Assembly (NCBI RefSeq): GCF_004564375.1
Contig: NZ_CP038267.1
Location: 932,501-996,500, forward strand
Source: Nocardioides euryhalodurans
GTDB taxonomy: Bacteria > Actinomycetota > Actinomycetes > Propionibacteriales > Nocardioidaceae
Length of the DNA stretch: 64,000 nt
Direction of reading: 5' to 3'
The position numbers and the translations under genes are program-made. Below the pieces are notes generated by a model that saw nothing but the letters and a program-made list of their open reading frames with translations, had not been told where the DNA came from and made no database searches. Below, one piece after another: positions 25,781-33,951 of the stretch (its first letter is position 1; every line of letters starts with the position of its first letter).

Positions 25781-26095
25781 ATGAAGAAGCTGACCATCCT
25801 GATCGCCGGTGGCGTGGGATACGTGCTCGGCAGCCGCGCCGGCCGCGAACGCTACGAGCAGATCAAGGGCCTGGCGACCAAGGTCAAGGACGACCCGCGG
25901 GTCCAGGAGAAGGCCCAGCAGGCCACCGACCTGGCGAAGGAGAAGGCCCCGGTCGTCAAGGACAAGGTGGCCGGTGCCGCCGACGCCGCGGCCGCCAAGG
26001 TCAAGGGCGGTGGCGACGACGGGCTCGAGGAGCAGCTGCACCCCGACAGCACCGCGCGCCAGGACAACCCCTACCCCCAGGGTGACCTTCCCTGA
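25781..26095 (+). CDS. YtxH-like membrane-anchored helical protein
   Basis: A 104-residue protein with a short N-terminal membrane helix that includes the glycine-rich AGGVGYVLGSRAGRERYEQI block common to YtxH-like proteins, followed by a Lys/Ala/Asp-rich helix resembling LEA-type stress proteins. AGAGGA lies 8 bases before ATG 25781. It closes the three-gene operon and overlaps the convergent dgt gene by 25 bases. Confidence 0.8.
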   Translation: MKKLTILIAGGVGYVLGSRAGRERYEQIKGLATKVKDDPRVQEKAQQATDLAKEKAPVVKDKVAGAADAAAAKVKGGGDDGLEEQLHPDSTARQDNPYPQGDLP

Positions 26096-27360
26096 TCGAC
26101 GAGACGGTGGTGCCACGCCACCGCGCTCGCGTCGGTGAGGGACGCGACCTGGTCGAGCACGACCCGCCGGCGGGCCGCGTCGTCACCGGCCCGGTGCCAG
26201 TCGTCGGCGTACGGGCGTTCCAGCACGCCGGGGGCCCGGTCGGCGAGCACCTCCACGAGCGAGGAGAGCAGCTCACGCTCACGTGAGCGTGCGGCCACCC
26301 GGTCCTCGGCCTGCATCACGTAGTGGGCGGCGATCCCCTTGAGCAGGCCCATCTCGAGCCGGACCTGCTCGGGCACGACCAGGTCGGCAGCGTGCCGGAC
26401 GAACGGACCCTCCGCCGAGGCGAACGTCGCCGACTGGACCGAGCCGCAGAACCTGCCGATCAGGTCGCTGGTGAGGTTCTTGAGCGTGGCGAGGGCGCGG
26501 CGGCTCCCGTCGTACGTCGTGCTCGGCCAGCCGTCGACGGCGACCAGGCCGTCGAGCACCGCGTCCAGCACGGCGTCGTCGGCGTCGGGGAGGTACCAGG
26601 CCCGGGCGGTCGCGAAGAGCGCCGGCCGGTCGAGGCGGCTGAGGTCGATCCGGCCGGCCGCCACACCGTCCTCGACGTCGTGGACGGAGTAGGCGACGTC
26701 GTCGGCGAGGTCCATGACCTGCGCCTCGAAGCAGCGCCGGGTGCCGGGCTGGTCCAGCCGCAGCCACCGGAAGACCGGCAGGTCGTCCTCGTAGACCCCG
26801 AACTTCACCACGGCGACCGGGGTGCCGTCGCCGTGGACGCCGGACGGCGGCGCGGCGTCGGCACGCGACCACGGGTACTTGGTGCAGGCGTCCAGCGTCG
26901 CCCGGGTGAGGTTGAGCCCCACGGGCTCGCCCGCCTCGTCGAAGGTCTTGGCCTCGAGCCGGGTGAGGATCCGCAGCGTCTGGGCGTTCCCCTCGAAGCC
27001 GCCCCACTCCGCCGCCCACTCGGCGAGCAACCGCTCGCCGTTGTGCCCGAAGGGTGGGTGGCCGAGGTCGTGGGCGAGCGCGGCGGTCTCGGCCACGTCG
27101 GGGTGGCAGCCGAGGGCGCGGGCCAGGTCGCGGGCGACCTGGGCGACCTCGAGGCTGTGGGTGAGCCGGTTGCGGACGAAGTCGTCGCTCTGCGGCCCCA
27201 TCACCTGGGTCTTGGCCGCGAGCCGGCGCGACGACGCCGCGTGCACCACCCGGGCGCGGTCACGCTCGAACGGGGTCCGCTCGGGGGCGGCCACCCGCTT
27301 CGGCGGCTCCGCGACCAGGCGGGCGCGCGAGGCGTCGTCGTACAGCTCGAGGGACTCCAT
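26071..27360 (-). CDS. dgt: Deoxyguanosinetriphosphate triphosphohydrolase-like protein
   Basis: A 429-residue HD-domain dNTPase that would convert dGTP (or other dNTPs) to nucleoside and triphosphate. The HD metal motif reads AHDLGHPPFGHNGERL (about residues 93-108), preceded by the histidine of NRLTHSLEV (about 65), and the downstream Asp is in DLADDVAYSVHDVED. ATG 27360 is embedded in a perfect 33-base inverted repeat and has no ribosome site; a TAGGGT placed 8 bases upstream fits a -10 for a leaderless transcript. Adjacent dnaG matches mycobacterial order. Confidence 0.93.
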   Translation of the reverse strand: MESLELYDDASRARLVAEPPKRVAAPERTPFERDRARVVHAASSRRLAAKTQVMGPQSDDFVRNRLTHSLEVAQVARDLARALGCHPDVAETAALAHDLGHPPFGHNGERLLAEWAAEWGGFEGNAQTLRILTRLEAKTFDEAGEPVGLNLTRATLDACTKYPWSRADAAPPSGVHGDGTPVAVVKFGVYEDDLPVFRWLRLDQPGTRRCFEAQVMDLADDVAYSVHDVEDGVAAGRIDLSRLDRPALFATARAWYLPDADDAVLDAVLDGLVAVDGWPSTTYDGSRRALATLKNLTSDLIGRFCGSVQSATFASAEGPFVRHAADLVVPEQVRLEMGLLKGIAAHYVMQAEDRVAARSRERELLSSLVEVLADRAPGVLERPYADDWHRAGDDAARRRVVLDQVASLTDASAVAWHHRLVDQGRSPWG

Positions 27361-27390
27361 CGGTGGTGACCCTAGTGGTCACCACCGATG
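27358..27390. repeat. Perfect inverted repeat spanning the dgt start codon
   Basis: Arms of 14 bases (27358-27371, 27377-27390) are perfectly complementary around a 5-base centre. The dgt ATG is the outermost part of one arm. It could end the upstream peptidase transcript, act as an operator, or hide the dgt start in RNA. Confidence 0.7.
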
Positions 27391-27409
27391 GTCCTGACGG
27401 ACGTCCGGC

Positions 27410-28324
27410 TCAGTACGTCGTGACGTGGACGTGGTCGTAGTGGTTCGCCGTGACCGAGCCACGGTCCTCCACGTAGCGCCAGCCCTCGGCCGACCGGTCG
27501 ACCGACCAGATCTTCTGCGAGTACATGACGTAGTTGACGCCCAGCGCCGAGTAGTTGGCGCGGACGAACTCCGCGACCTCCCAGCCGCGCGACCCGCTGA
27601 CCATGATGTCGATGGCCAGGCCCTGCGAGTGCTCGCCGTCGCTGCGGTAGGTGCCGTAGGTCGTGATCTCCGGGAACGCGGCGCAGACGGCCTCGTGGAC
27701 GGCGATGATGTTGGGCTGGCCGTCCACGGCGGTGCCGTTGGTGCAGGACCCGCCGAGCGCCGGGGCCCCGCCCTCGCTGCTGCCGTCGGCGGAGACCGCG
27801 TTGGGGTTCTCGTCGGTGAGGTAGCCGGAGGTGACCCAGCGGGCCTCGCCGTCCAGGACGACCTCCACGCGGCCGGCGGCCTCGCGGCCGGTCACGAGGA
27901 CCTTCTTGGACTCCTCGAGCACGCCCTTCTTGGCTGCGTCCTCACCCGGCGTCACCCACAGGTTGAGGGGAGCCGTGGTCCAGAGCTTGGTGTCGGCCTG
28001 CTTGATCGCCTTGGCGACGGCCGGCTTCTCGAGCAGGTCCTCCCAAGGCTCCTCGGGGACGATGCGCTCCGCGGAGCGCGAGACGACCTGAGGACGCTCG
28101 GACACGTCCACGGCGTCGCTGTCGGTGGTCTCGCCTGCCTGCGAGATCGCCGCCTGGTTGGAGGAGAGCAGCATGTCCCCGGTGTCGGAGTCGGCTGCCC
28201 ACACCCCCATCCCGACGGTGGAGAGGGTGGCCACGAGGGCGAGAGGGGCGGCGACGAATGCCGCCTTGGGCTTGGTGAGGGGAAAACGGCGGGCATCGGT
28301 GTCCCGCTTGTGGCTGATGGCCAC
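27410..28324 (-). CDS. Secreted protein with SH3-like and M15-like peptidase domains
   Basis: A 304-residue exported protein. A basic N terminus is followed by a membrane helix or signal (AAFVAAPLALVATLSTVGMGV, about 24-44). Next is an SH3-like segment (TTAPLNLWVTPGEDA to ARWVTSGYL, about 115-175), then a C-terminal domain with HSQGLAIDIM and HYDHVHVT, the metal-ligand pattern of D-Ala-D-Ala carboxypeptidase-like (M15-type, ARB_07466) proteins. Two cysteines bracket the domain start. A peptidoglycan-trimming role is likely but not proven. ATG 28324 is the start; the 163-base upstream region holds a palindrome at 28413. Confidence 0.82.
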   Translation of the reverse strand: MAISHKRDTDARRFPLTKPKAAFVAAPLALVATLSTVGMGVWAADSDTGDMLLSSNQAAISQAGETTDSDAVDVSERPQVVSRSAERIVPEEPWEDLLEKPAVAKAIKQADTKLWTTAPLNLWVTPGEDAAKKGVLEESKKVLVTGREAAGRVEVVLDGEARWVTSGYLTDENPNAVSADGSSEGGAPALGGSCTNGTAVDGQPNIIAVHEAVCAAFPEITTYGTYRSDGEHSQGLAIDIMVSGSRGWEVAEFVRANYSALGVNYVMYSQKIWSVDRSAEGWRYVEDRGSVTANHYDHVHVTTY

Positions 28325-28412
28325 AGCGCTGATCCTTTGCTGTTGCTGACGGGGGTCTGTGCTTCACCGCCCGGCTTGTGGCCGGACGCACCGAGAGTGA
28401 AGGAGTCAAGCA

Positions 28413-28426
28413 CACCCCTAGGGGTG
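28413..28426. promoter_or_regulatory. 14-base perfect palindrome CACCCCTAGGGGTG
   Basis: It lies 89 bases upstream of the peptidase ATG. The C4-TA-G4 pattern resembles operators of CsoR/RcnR-type or other small dimeric regulators, but no such regulator is encoded nearby, so the binding protein is unknown. Confidence 0.4.
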
Positions 28427-28487
28427 GGCTCCAATCCGGGGGGCCACCTCAGGGGGTAATTCCCGTCACCCTACCGTCACCGGAGCG

Positions 28488-29621
28488 TTATCCGCCCGTG
28501 ATCTCCACAGACTCCTCGCGGACGCAGGAGTCGAGCCCGTCGGTGTCGTCGAGCCAGCCCTCGGGCAGCGCGACCCGTGCCCGGGGCGACCCCTGCCGCC
28601 CCCGCGGGGAGCCCAGCTCGGCCACCGGGAACGGCTCGGTGGGGTCCAGCTCGGCGAGCAGGGCGTCGAGCGCCGCCAGGGAGTCGACGAGCGCCAGCGA
28701 GTGGCGCAACCGGCCGCCGGCGGAGAATCCCTTGAGGTACCAGGAGACGTGCTTGCGGAACTCCTTGCACCCACGCTCCTCCCCCATGTGCTCGACCAGC
28801 AGCTCGGCGTGGCGTCGCATCATCACGACGACCTCACCGAGCGTGGGGAGCGTCCGGGTCTCCCGACCCGCGAAGGCGTCCGCGAGGTCGCGGAACAGCC
28901 ACGGCCGCCCGAGGCAGCCCCGCCCGACGACCACCCCGGCGACGCCGGTGTGCTCGACCATCCGCAACGCGTCGGCGGCCTCCCAGATGTCTCCGTTGCC
29001 CAGCACCGGGATGTCCACGTGGTCGACCAGCTCACCGATCGCGTCCCAGTCGGCCTCGCCGGAGTAGGCCTGCGCGACGGTGCGGCCGTGGAGGGCGATC
29101 GCGGCGCAGCCGGCCTCCTCGGCGATCCGGCCGGCGTCGAGGAAGGTCAGGTGGTCGTCGTCGAGCCCCTTGCGGGTCTTCATCGTCACCGGGACGTCGT
29201 ACGGGGCGGCGGCCGCGACCGCGTGCTCGAGGATGGCGCCCAGCAGGCCTCGCTTCCACGGCAGCGCCCCGCCGCCACCCTTGCGGGTCACCTTGGGGAC
29301 GGGGCAGCCGAAGTTCAGGTCGATGTGGGCGACGCCGTACTCGGCGCAGAGGATCTCGGCCGCCTTGCCGACGTAGACGGGGTCGGTGCCGTAGAGCTGC
29401 ACCGAGCGGACCTGCTCGGCCTCGTCGAAGACCAGCATCCGCCGGGTCGTCTCGTCACCCTCGACCAGCCCGCGCGAGGTGATCATCTCGCAGACGTAGA
29501 GACCGGCCCCCTGCTCCGCGCACAGGCGGCGGTAGGCGGCGTTGGTGATGCCGGCCATCGGCGCCAGCACCACGGGGGTGGGCACCGTCAGGCTGCCGAG
29601 GGTCAGGGACATGGTCCCCAT
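28488..29621 (-). CDS. dusB: tRNA-dihydrouridine synthase (DusB family)
   Basis: A 377-residue FMN enzyme reducing uridines in the tRNA D loop with NADPH. Visible marks: VVLAPMAGITNAAYRRL at the N terminus, the catalytic-Cys block HIDLNFGCPVPKVTRKGGG (Cys about 107), VTMKTRKG, and the flavin phosphate segments VLGNGDI and VVVGRGCLGRPW. The C-terminal helical domain is followed by a 60-residue tail. Starts at 29621 and 29612 (MSLTLG) are both possible; neither changes the fold. It follows the lipoprotein gene by about 30 bases and may share its transcript. Confidence 0.93.
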   Translation of the reverse strand: MGTMSLTLGSLTVPTPVVLAPMAGITNAAYRRLCAEQGAGLYVCEMITSRGLVEGDETTRRMLVFDEAEQVRSVQLYGTDPVYVGKAAEILCAEYGVAHIDLNFGCPVPKVTRKGGGGALPWKRGLLGAILEHAVAAAAPYDVPVTMKTRKGLDDDHLTFLDAGRIAEEAGCAAIALHGRTVAQAYSGEADWDAIGELVDHVDIPVLGNGDIWEAADALRMVEHTGVAGVVVGRGCLGRPWLFRDLADAFAGRETRTLPTLGEVVVMMRRHAELLVEHMGEERGCKEFRKHVSWYLKGFSAGGRLRHSLALVDSLAALDALLAELDPTEPFPVAELGSPRGRQGSPRARVALPEGWLDDTDGLDSCVREESVEITGG

Positions 29622-29650
29622 TGTCGCGGGAAGGGCGCGGTTGGCCCAAC

Positions 29651-30343
29651 TCAGCCGTTGCCGTTGCCCTGCTGCTGACCGCCGCCCTGCTTCTTGTTCT
29701 TGTTCTTGCCGCCGCCCTGGCCGGCCCCGGCCTTCTCCAGCTCGCCGGTCCAGGTGATCGGGTCGAACTCCTGGGTGGGCCGGAAGCTCACGGCGGTCAG
29801 CTCACCCTTGTCGGGAGCGAGGTAGACCATGCAGGCGTTGACCCGGTCGCCGTTGCGGAACTTCTTGGGGAACTCCGACCCCTCGCACGGCTCGAAGGTC
29901 CCGGTGAACACGGAGGACTCGATGAGGCGGTTCTCGCCGTCGACGATGTAGAGCGGCACCCGGTTGCCCCCGAGGTCGGACTCGCCGACGTTGGTGATCC
30001 TCGCGCGGACGAAGTAGGGGGAGGTGCTGCGCGTCTCCTTGGTCAGCTCCCAGCCCTCGAACATCGAGAAGGAGGCCTTCTCGGTGGCCGTGACCTTGAT
30101 GTCGAGCGCGCCGATCTGTCCCTGGCGCGGCTCGTAGGCGACCGTGGCGGTCTGACCGATCTCGAGCTCCGAGCCCTGGGTCGTCAGCTCGACCCCTTCG
30201 GGCACCTCGAGGTACGGGGTCTCGGAGGCGGACGGGCTCTCCCCGCTGCTCCCCGAGGCGGGGGTCTCCCCGTCGTCCGAGCAGGCGGACAGGGCCAGGG
30301 TGGCGGCGAGTCCGAGAGCGATCAGGCGGGCGGAGCGGCGCAT
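29651..30343 (-). CDS. Lipoprotein with DUF4352-like beta domain
   Basis: A 230-residue exported lipoprotein. The lipobox LALSAC puts the lipidated Cys near residue 21. A Ser/Glu/Pro-rich linker is followed by an Ig-like beta sandwich (VKVTATEKASFSMF and YFVRARITNVGESDLGGN are typical of DUF4352 or TRF2-like extracellular domains). The end is unusual: KNKNKKQGGGQQQGNGNG, a low-complexity basic tail perhaps meeting the wall. ATG 30343 is chosen for the lipoprotein signal; an upstream in-frame ATG would spoil it. Confidence 0.78.
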   Translation of the reverse strand: MRRSARLIALGLAATLALSACSDDGETPASGSSGESPSASETPYLEVPEGVELTTQGSELEIGQTATVAYEPRQGQIGALDIKVTATEKASFSMFEGWELTKETRSTSPYFVRARITNVGESDLGGNRVPLYIVDGENRLIESSVFTGTFEPCEGSEFPKKFRNGDRVNACMVYLAPDKGELTAVSFRPTQEFDPITWTGELEKAGAGQGGGKNKNKKQGGGQQQGNGNG

Positions 30344-30365
30344 GCCGCCATTGTGCACGAGCACG

Positions 30366-31778
30366 TCAGCACCCCACGAACCGCTGCGCGAACCACGAGG
30401 TGATCGAGTCGAGGCCGACCCGCTCCTGCTGCATGGTGTCGCGCTCGCGGACGGTCACGGCATGGTCGTCGAGGGTCTCGAAGTCGACGGTCACGCAGTA
30501 GGGCGTACCGATCTCGTCCTGCCGACGGTAGCGGCGGCCGATGGCGCCGGAGTCGTCGAACTCGACGTTCCAGTTCTGGCGCAGCTCCGCGGCCAGGTCC
30601 CGCGCCTTGGGCGAGAGGTCGGCGTTGCGCGAGAGCGGCAGCACCGCGACCTTCACCGGCGCGAGGCGCGGGTCGAGGCGCAGCACGGTGCGCTTGTCGA
30701 CTCCGCCCTTGGTGTTGGGGGCCTCGTCCTCGGTGTAGGCGTCGATGAGGAACGCCATCAGGCTCCGGGTCAGGCCCGCTGCCGGCTCGATGACGTACGG
30801 GACGTAGCGCTCGTTGGCGGCCTGGTCGAAGTACGACAGGTCGTGCCCGGAGAACGTGCTGTGCTGGGTCAGGTCGAAGTCCGTGCGGTTGGCGATGCCC
30901 TCGAGCTCCTCGAAGTCACGCCCGGAGAACCCGAAGCGGTACTCGATGTCGACGGTCCGCTTGGAGTAGTGCGACAGCTTCTCGGCCGGGTGCTCGTAGT
31001 GGCGCAGGTTCGCGGGGTCGATGCCCAGGCCGGTGTACCAGGCGGTCCGGGTGTCGATCCAGTACTGGTGGAGCTCCTCGTCCTCCCCCGGCTTCACGAA
31101 GTACTCCATCTCCATCTGCTCGAACTCGCGCGTGCGGAAGATGAAGTTGCCGGGGGTGATCTCGTTGCGGAAGCTCTTGCCCATCTGGGCGATGCCGAAC
31201 GGCGGCTTCTTGCGGCTCGAGGTCACCACGTTGGCGAAGTTGAGGAAGATGCCCTGCGCGGTCTCGGGGCGGAGGTAGTGGAGGCCCGACTCGTCCTCGA
31301 TCACGCCGAGGTAGGTCTTGAGCATCATGTTGAAGGCGCGCGGCGGGGTCCAGGCGCCCCGGGTGCCGCAGTTGGGGCACGGCACCGACTCGTTGATGTC
31401 GACGGAATCAGGATCGACCGGGTCGCCCTTGAGGCTCTTGCGGCCGGCGTACTCCTCCTGCAGGTGGTCCTCACGGAACCGCTTGTGGCAGGACTGGCAC
31501 TCGGTCAGTGGGTCGCTGAAGGTGCTCAGGTGCCCGCTGGCCTCCCAGGTGCGGGTCGGCAGGATGACGCTGGAGTCCAGCCCGACGACGTCCTCGCGGG
31601 CAGTGACCATCGCCTTCCACCACTGGCGCTTGATGTTCTCCTTGAGCTCCACGCCCAGCGGCCCGTAGTCCCAGGCGGAGCGGGTGCCGCCGTAGATCTC
31701 GCCGCACGGGTAGACGAAGCCCCGGCGCTTGCAGAGGGAGACGACGTGGTCGAGGGTCGTTGCTGGCGGCTTGGCCAC
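30366..31778 (-). CDS. glyS: Glycyl-tRNA synthetase (single-chain, alpha2)
   Basis: A 470-residue class II synthetase for tRNA-Gly. The catalytic core contains [13 protein letters not shown] (motif-2 region), [17 protein letters not shown], and the motif-3 block [13 protein letters not shown]. Two Cys pairs, CQSCHKR and CPNCGTR, form the insert zinc site, so the enzyme probably needs Zn. The C-terminal anticodon-binding domain is complete. The GTG at 31778 lacks a ribosome site. It sits on the opposite strand of the zinc uptake genes, as glyS sits by zur in mycobacteria. Confidence 0.95.
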   Translation of the reverse strand: MAKPPATTLDHVVSLCKRRGFVYPCGEIYGGTRSAWDYGPLGVELKENIKRQWWKAMVTAREDVVGLDSSVILPTRTWEASGHLSTFSDPLTECQSCHKRFREDHLQEEYAGRKSLKGDPVDPDSVDINESVPCPNCGTRGAWTPPRAFNMMLKTYLGVIEDESGLHYLRPETAQGIFLNFANVVTSSRKKPPFGIAQMGKSFRNEITPGNFIFRTREFEQMEMEYFVKPGEDEELHQYWIDTRTAWYTGLGIDPANLRHYEHPAEKLSHYSKRTVDIEYRFGFSGRDFEELEGIANRTDFDLTQHSTFSGHDLSYFDQAANERYVPYVIEPAAGLTRSLMAFLIDAYTEDEAPNTKGGVDKRTVLRLDPRLAPVKVAVLPLSRNADLSPKARDLAAELRQNWNVEFDDSGAIGRRYRRQDEIGTPYCVTVDFETLDDHAVTVRERDTMQQERVGLDSITSWFAQRFVGC

Positions 31779-31845
31779 GGGAGTGACTCGCTTCCTGGTG
31801 TCGGCCGGCTGGCTGCCGGGCTGACGTCGTGAGCTGGGCGAGCGC

Positions 31846-32166
31846 TCAGCCTAACGAGCGGGTGTCCGCCACGTTCAGGTCGGCCCCGGGCTCGACCGGC
31901 TCGTAGGCGCTCGGCTCCTCGATCGCCCGGCTGAGCACCGGGACGGCGTACAGCTTGACGTCGTACGCCGACAGCGCCCGCCGGTAGGCGCCCACGTGCT
32001 CCCACGTGCTGACCAGGGTCCACAGCGTGGGGTCGTCGACGTTGCGGCCGACGTGGCTGGTCAGGTGGCCGGGGCGCTCGGCAAGCGCCTGCCGGGCGCG
32101 CTCGAGGTCGTCACGGAAGGTGACGGCCTGCTCCTCGGGGACCACGAACCTGTTGACGACCAGCAC
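31846..32166 (-). CDS. ABM-domain (antibiotic biosynthesis monooxygenase-like) protein
   Basis: A 106-residue ferredoxin-fold protein with [22 protein letters not shown] at its start and a [24 protein letters not shown] central strand region, as in ABM/DUF3291-like heme or quinol oxygenases. Substrate unknown. The GTG at 32166 faces znuA, and the tandem Zur boxes lie 26-62 bases upstream of it, so it may be zinc-controlled as well. glyS starts 67 bases downstream. Confidence 0.72.
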   Translation of the reverse strand: MLVVNRFVVPEEQAVTFRDDLERARQALAERPGHLTSHVGRNVDDPTLWTLVSTWEHVGAYRRALSAYDVKLYAVPVLSRAIEEPSAYEPVEPGADLNVADTRSLG

Positions 32167-32191
32167 CCGGCCAGTATGGCGCGACCCGGTT

Positions 32192-32228
32192 TGACAATCA
32201 TTCTCAACTCGGCTGAGAATCGTTCTCA
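32192..32228. promoter_or_regulatory. zur box: Two Zur boxes between the ABM gene and znuA
   Basis: TGACAATCATTCTCA (32192-32206) and TGAGAATCGTTCTCA (32214-32228) both fit the actinobacterial Zur pattern TGAnAATnnTTnTCA. Their centres are 22 bases apart, about two helix turns, so two Zur dimers would sit on one face. The second box ends on the A of the znuA ATG. With the zur gene at 34795 this is strong evidence of zinc repression. Confidence 0.88.
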
Positions 32229-33181
32229 TGTCGTCGCTCGCCACCCGTCTCCGCGTCCCCGTCGCCGTCGCCGCCGCCTCCGCCCTCCTGGCCGGGTGCG
32301 GCGCGATCACCGGTGACCAGGGGGGTGGGGGACGGGAGGTCGTCGCGTCCTTCTACCCCCTCGCGTGGGTGACCGAGCGGGTGGCGGGTGACGGCTGGAC
32401 GGTCACCAACCTCACCTCCCCCGGCGGCGAGCCGCACGACCTGGAGCTCTCCATCGACGCCACCGCCTCGCTGACCGAGGCCGACCTGGTGGTCTACCTC
32501 GAGCAGTTCCAGCCGGCCGTCGACGACGCCGTCGACACCAACGTCGAGGGCGCGACCCTGGAGGCCGGCGGCGTGGTCGACCTGCAGCCGGTGGCCGACC
32601 ACTCCGAGGAGGGCCACGCCCACGAGGAGGAGCACGCCGAGGACGAGGAGTCGCACGACCACGGCGACCTGGACCCCCACTTCTGGCAGGACCCGGCACG
32701 GATGGCCGTCCTGGCCCGGGCGGTGGCCGACGAGCTGGCCGCCCTCGACCAGGCCGGTGCCGACACCTACCGCGCCAACGCGGAGGAGCTGGCCGTCGAG
32801 CTCGAGGCGCTCGACCGGGAGTACGCCGACGGGCTCGCCGACTGCGAGCGCGACGTGGTGGTCGTCAGCCACGACGCCTTCGGCTACCTCGCCGGGTACG
32901 GCCTCCACCTCGAGCCGATCGCCGGGCTCACCCCCGACGCCGAGCCCTCTCCCGCGGTCCTCGCCGACCTGTCCGACCTGATCCGCGAGGAGGGGCTCAC
33001 CACCGTGTTCTCCGAGCGGCTGGCGAGCCCGGCCATGGCCGAGACGCTGGCCTCGGACCTCGGGGTCACGACCGGGGTGCTCGACCCGGTGGAGGGTCTG
33101 GCCGACGAGACGGCCGAGGAGGACTACCTTTCGCTCATGCGCGCCAACCTGGCCGCCCTGGAGGAGGCGAACGGCTGTTGA
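32228..33181 (+). CDS. znuA: Zinc ABC transporter substrate-binding lipoprotein
   Basis: A 317-residue ZnuA-type (cluster 9) solute-binding protein. The signal peptide ends in the lipobox ALLAGC (Cys about 24). The metal-ligand histidines are in GGEPHDLEL (about 64), DPHFWQDP (about 152) and VVSHDAFGYL (about 215). A His/Glu/Asp-rich loop (about 120-148) is the zinc-sensing loop that marks Zn rather than Mn importers. The ATG abuts a Zur box, leaving almost no leader, so transcription probably begins at or just before the ATG. Confidence 0.93.
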   Translation: MSSLATRLRVPVAVAAASALLAGCGAITGDQGGGGREVVASFYPLAWVTERVAGDGWTVTNLTSPGGEPHDLELSIDATASLTEADLVVYLEQFQPAVDDAVDTNVEGATLEAGGVVDLQPVADHSEEGHAHEEEHAEDEESHDHGDLDPHFWQDPARMAVLARAVADELAALDQAGADTYRANAEELAVELEALDREYADGLADCERDVVVVSHDAFGYLAGYGLHLEPIAGLTPDAEPSPAVLADLSDLIREEGLTTVFSERLASPAMAETLASDLGVTTGVLDPVEGLADETAEEDYLSLMRANLAALEEANGC

Positions 33182-33951
33182 GCACCGTCATCGAGGTCCG
33201 TGACCTCGACGTCTCCATCGCCGGCCGGACGGTCCTCCAGGGCGTCGACCTGACCGTGCAGGACGGCCAGTTCGTCGCCCTGATGGGCGCCAACGGCTCG
33301 GGCAAGTCGACGCTGGTCCGCGCGGTGACCAGGCTCCGACCGGTGGCCGACGGGTCCGTGGAGCTGTTCGGCACCCCGTTGGCTCGCTTCGACGAGTGGC
33401 ACCGGATCGGCTACGTGCCGCAGCGCGCGGGTGCCGCGTCCGGCGTACCCGCCTCGGTCCGGGAGGTGGTCGCCTCCGGCAGGCTCGGGCGGCGCCGCCT
33501 GTTCCGCCCCCTGTCGCGTGCCGACCGCCGGGCGGTCGACGACGCCCTCGAGGTGGTCGGTCTCGAGGACCGGGCGGCGGAGAGCGTCGCGACCCTGTCC
33601 GGCGGCCAGCAGCAGCGGGTGCTCATCGCGCGTGCGCTCGCCGGCGAGCCGGAGCTGTTCTTCCTCGACGAGCCCACCGCGGGCGTCGACCTGCCCAACC
33701 AGGAGGCGCTCGCACGCTCCCTGGCCGTGCTCGGCGACCGCGGCGCGACGATCGTGCTCGTGGCCCACGAGCTCGGCCCGCTCGCTCCCCTCGTGGACCG
33801 CGCCGTCGTGATGTCCCACGGCCGGGTGTCCTACGACGGTGACCCGCTCGACGAGCAGGCGGTGCACGAGCCCCACCACCACCCCCGGATCGAGCGGCAC
33901 GACCACACGCCCCACGTCGGCTCGCCGCTGGACTCCCTGGAGGAGCGATGA
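33178..33951 (+). CDS. znuC: Zinc ABC transporter ATP-binding protein
   Basis: A 257-residue ABC ATPase. Walker A is GANGSGKST (about 37), Q-loop follows, the signature is LSGGQQQR (about 139) and Walker B is LFFLDEP (about 160), with the switch His in LVAHE. A His-rich C-terminal stretch (HEPHHHPRIERHDHTPH) may hold zinc. It begins at TTG 33178, overlapping the znuA stop as TTGA, with GGAGG 11 bases upstream. Coupled translation with znuA and znuB is likely. Confidence 0.92.
   Translation: MSTVIEVRDLDVSIAGRTVLQGVDLTVQDGQFVALMGANGSGKSTLVRAVTRLRPVADGSVELFGTPLARFDEWHRIGYVPQRAGAASGVPASVREVVASGRLGRRRLFRPLSRADRRAVDDALEVVGLEDRAAESVATLSGGQQQRVLIARALAGEPELFFLDEPTAGVDLPNQEALARSLAVLGDRGATIVLVAHELGPLAPLVDRAVVMSHGRVSYDGDPLDEQAVHEPHHHPRIERHDHTPHVGSPLDSLEER

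Noticed and set aside
25095..26095. Holin gene as a sign of a prophage
   Set aside because: The holin_3_6 family is chromosomal in actinobacteria, its neighbours are DUF3618 and YtxH-like, and there are no other phage genes.
28325..28487. A ydaO (c-di-AMP) riboswitch upstream of the secreted peptidase
   Set aside because: Cell-wall hydrolases of actinobacteria often have one, but I could not find the conserved core blocks in these 163 bases.
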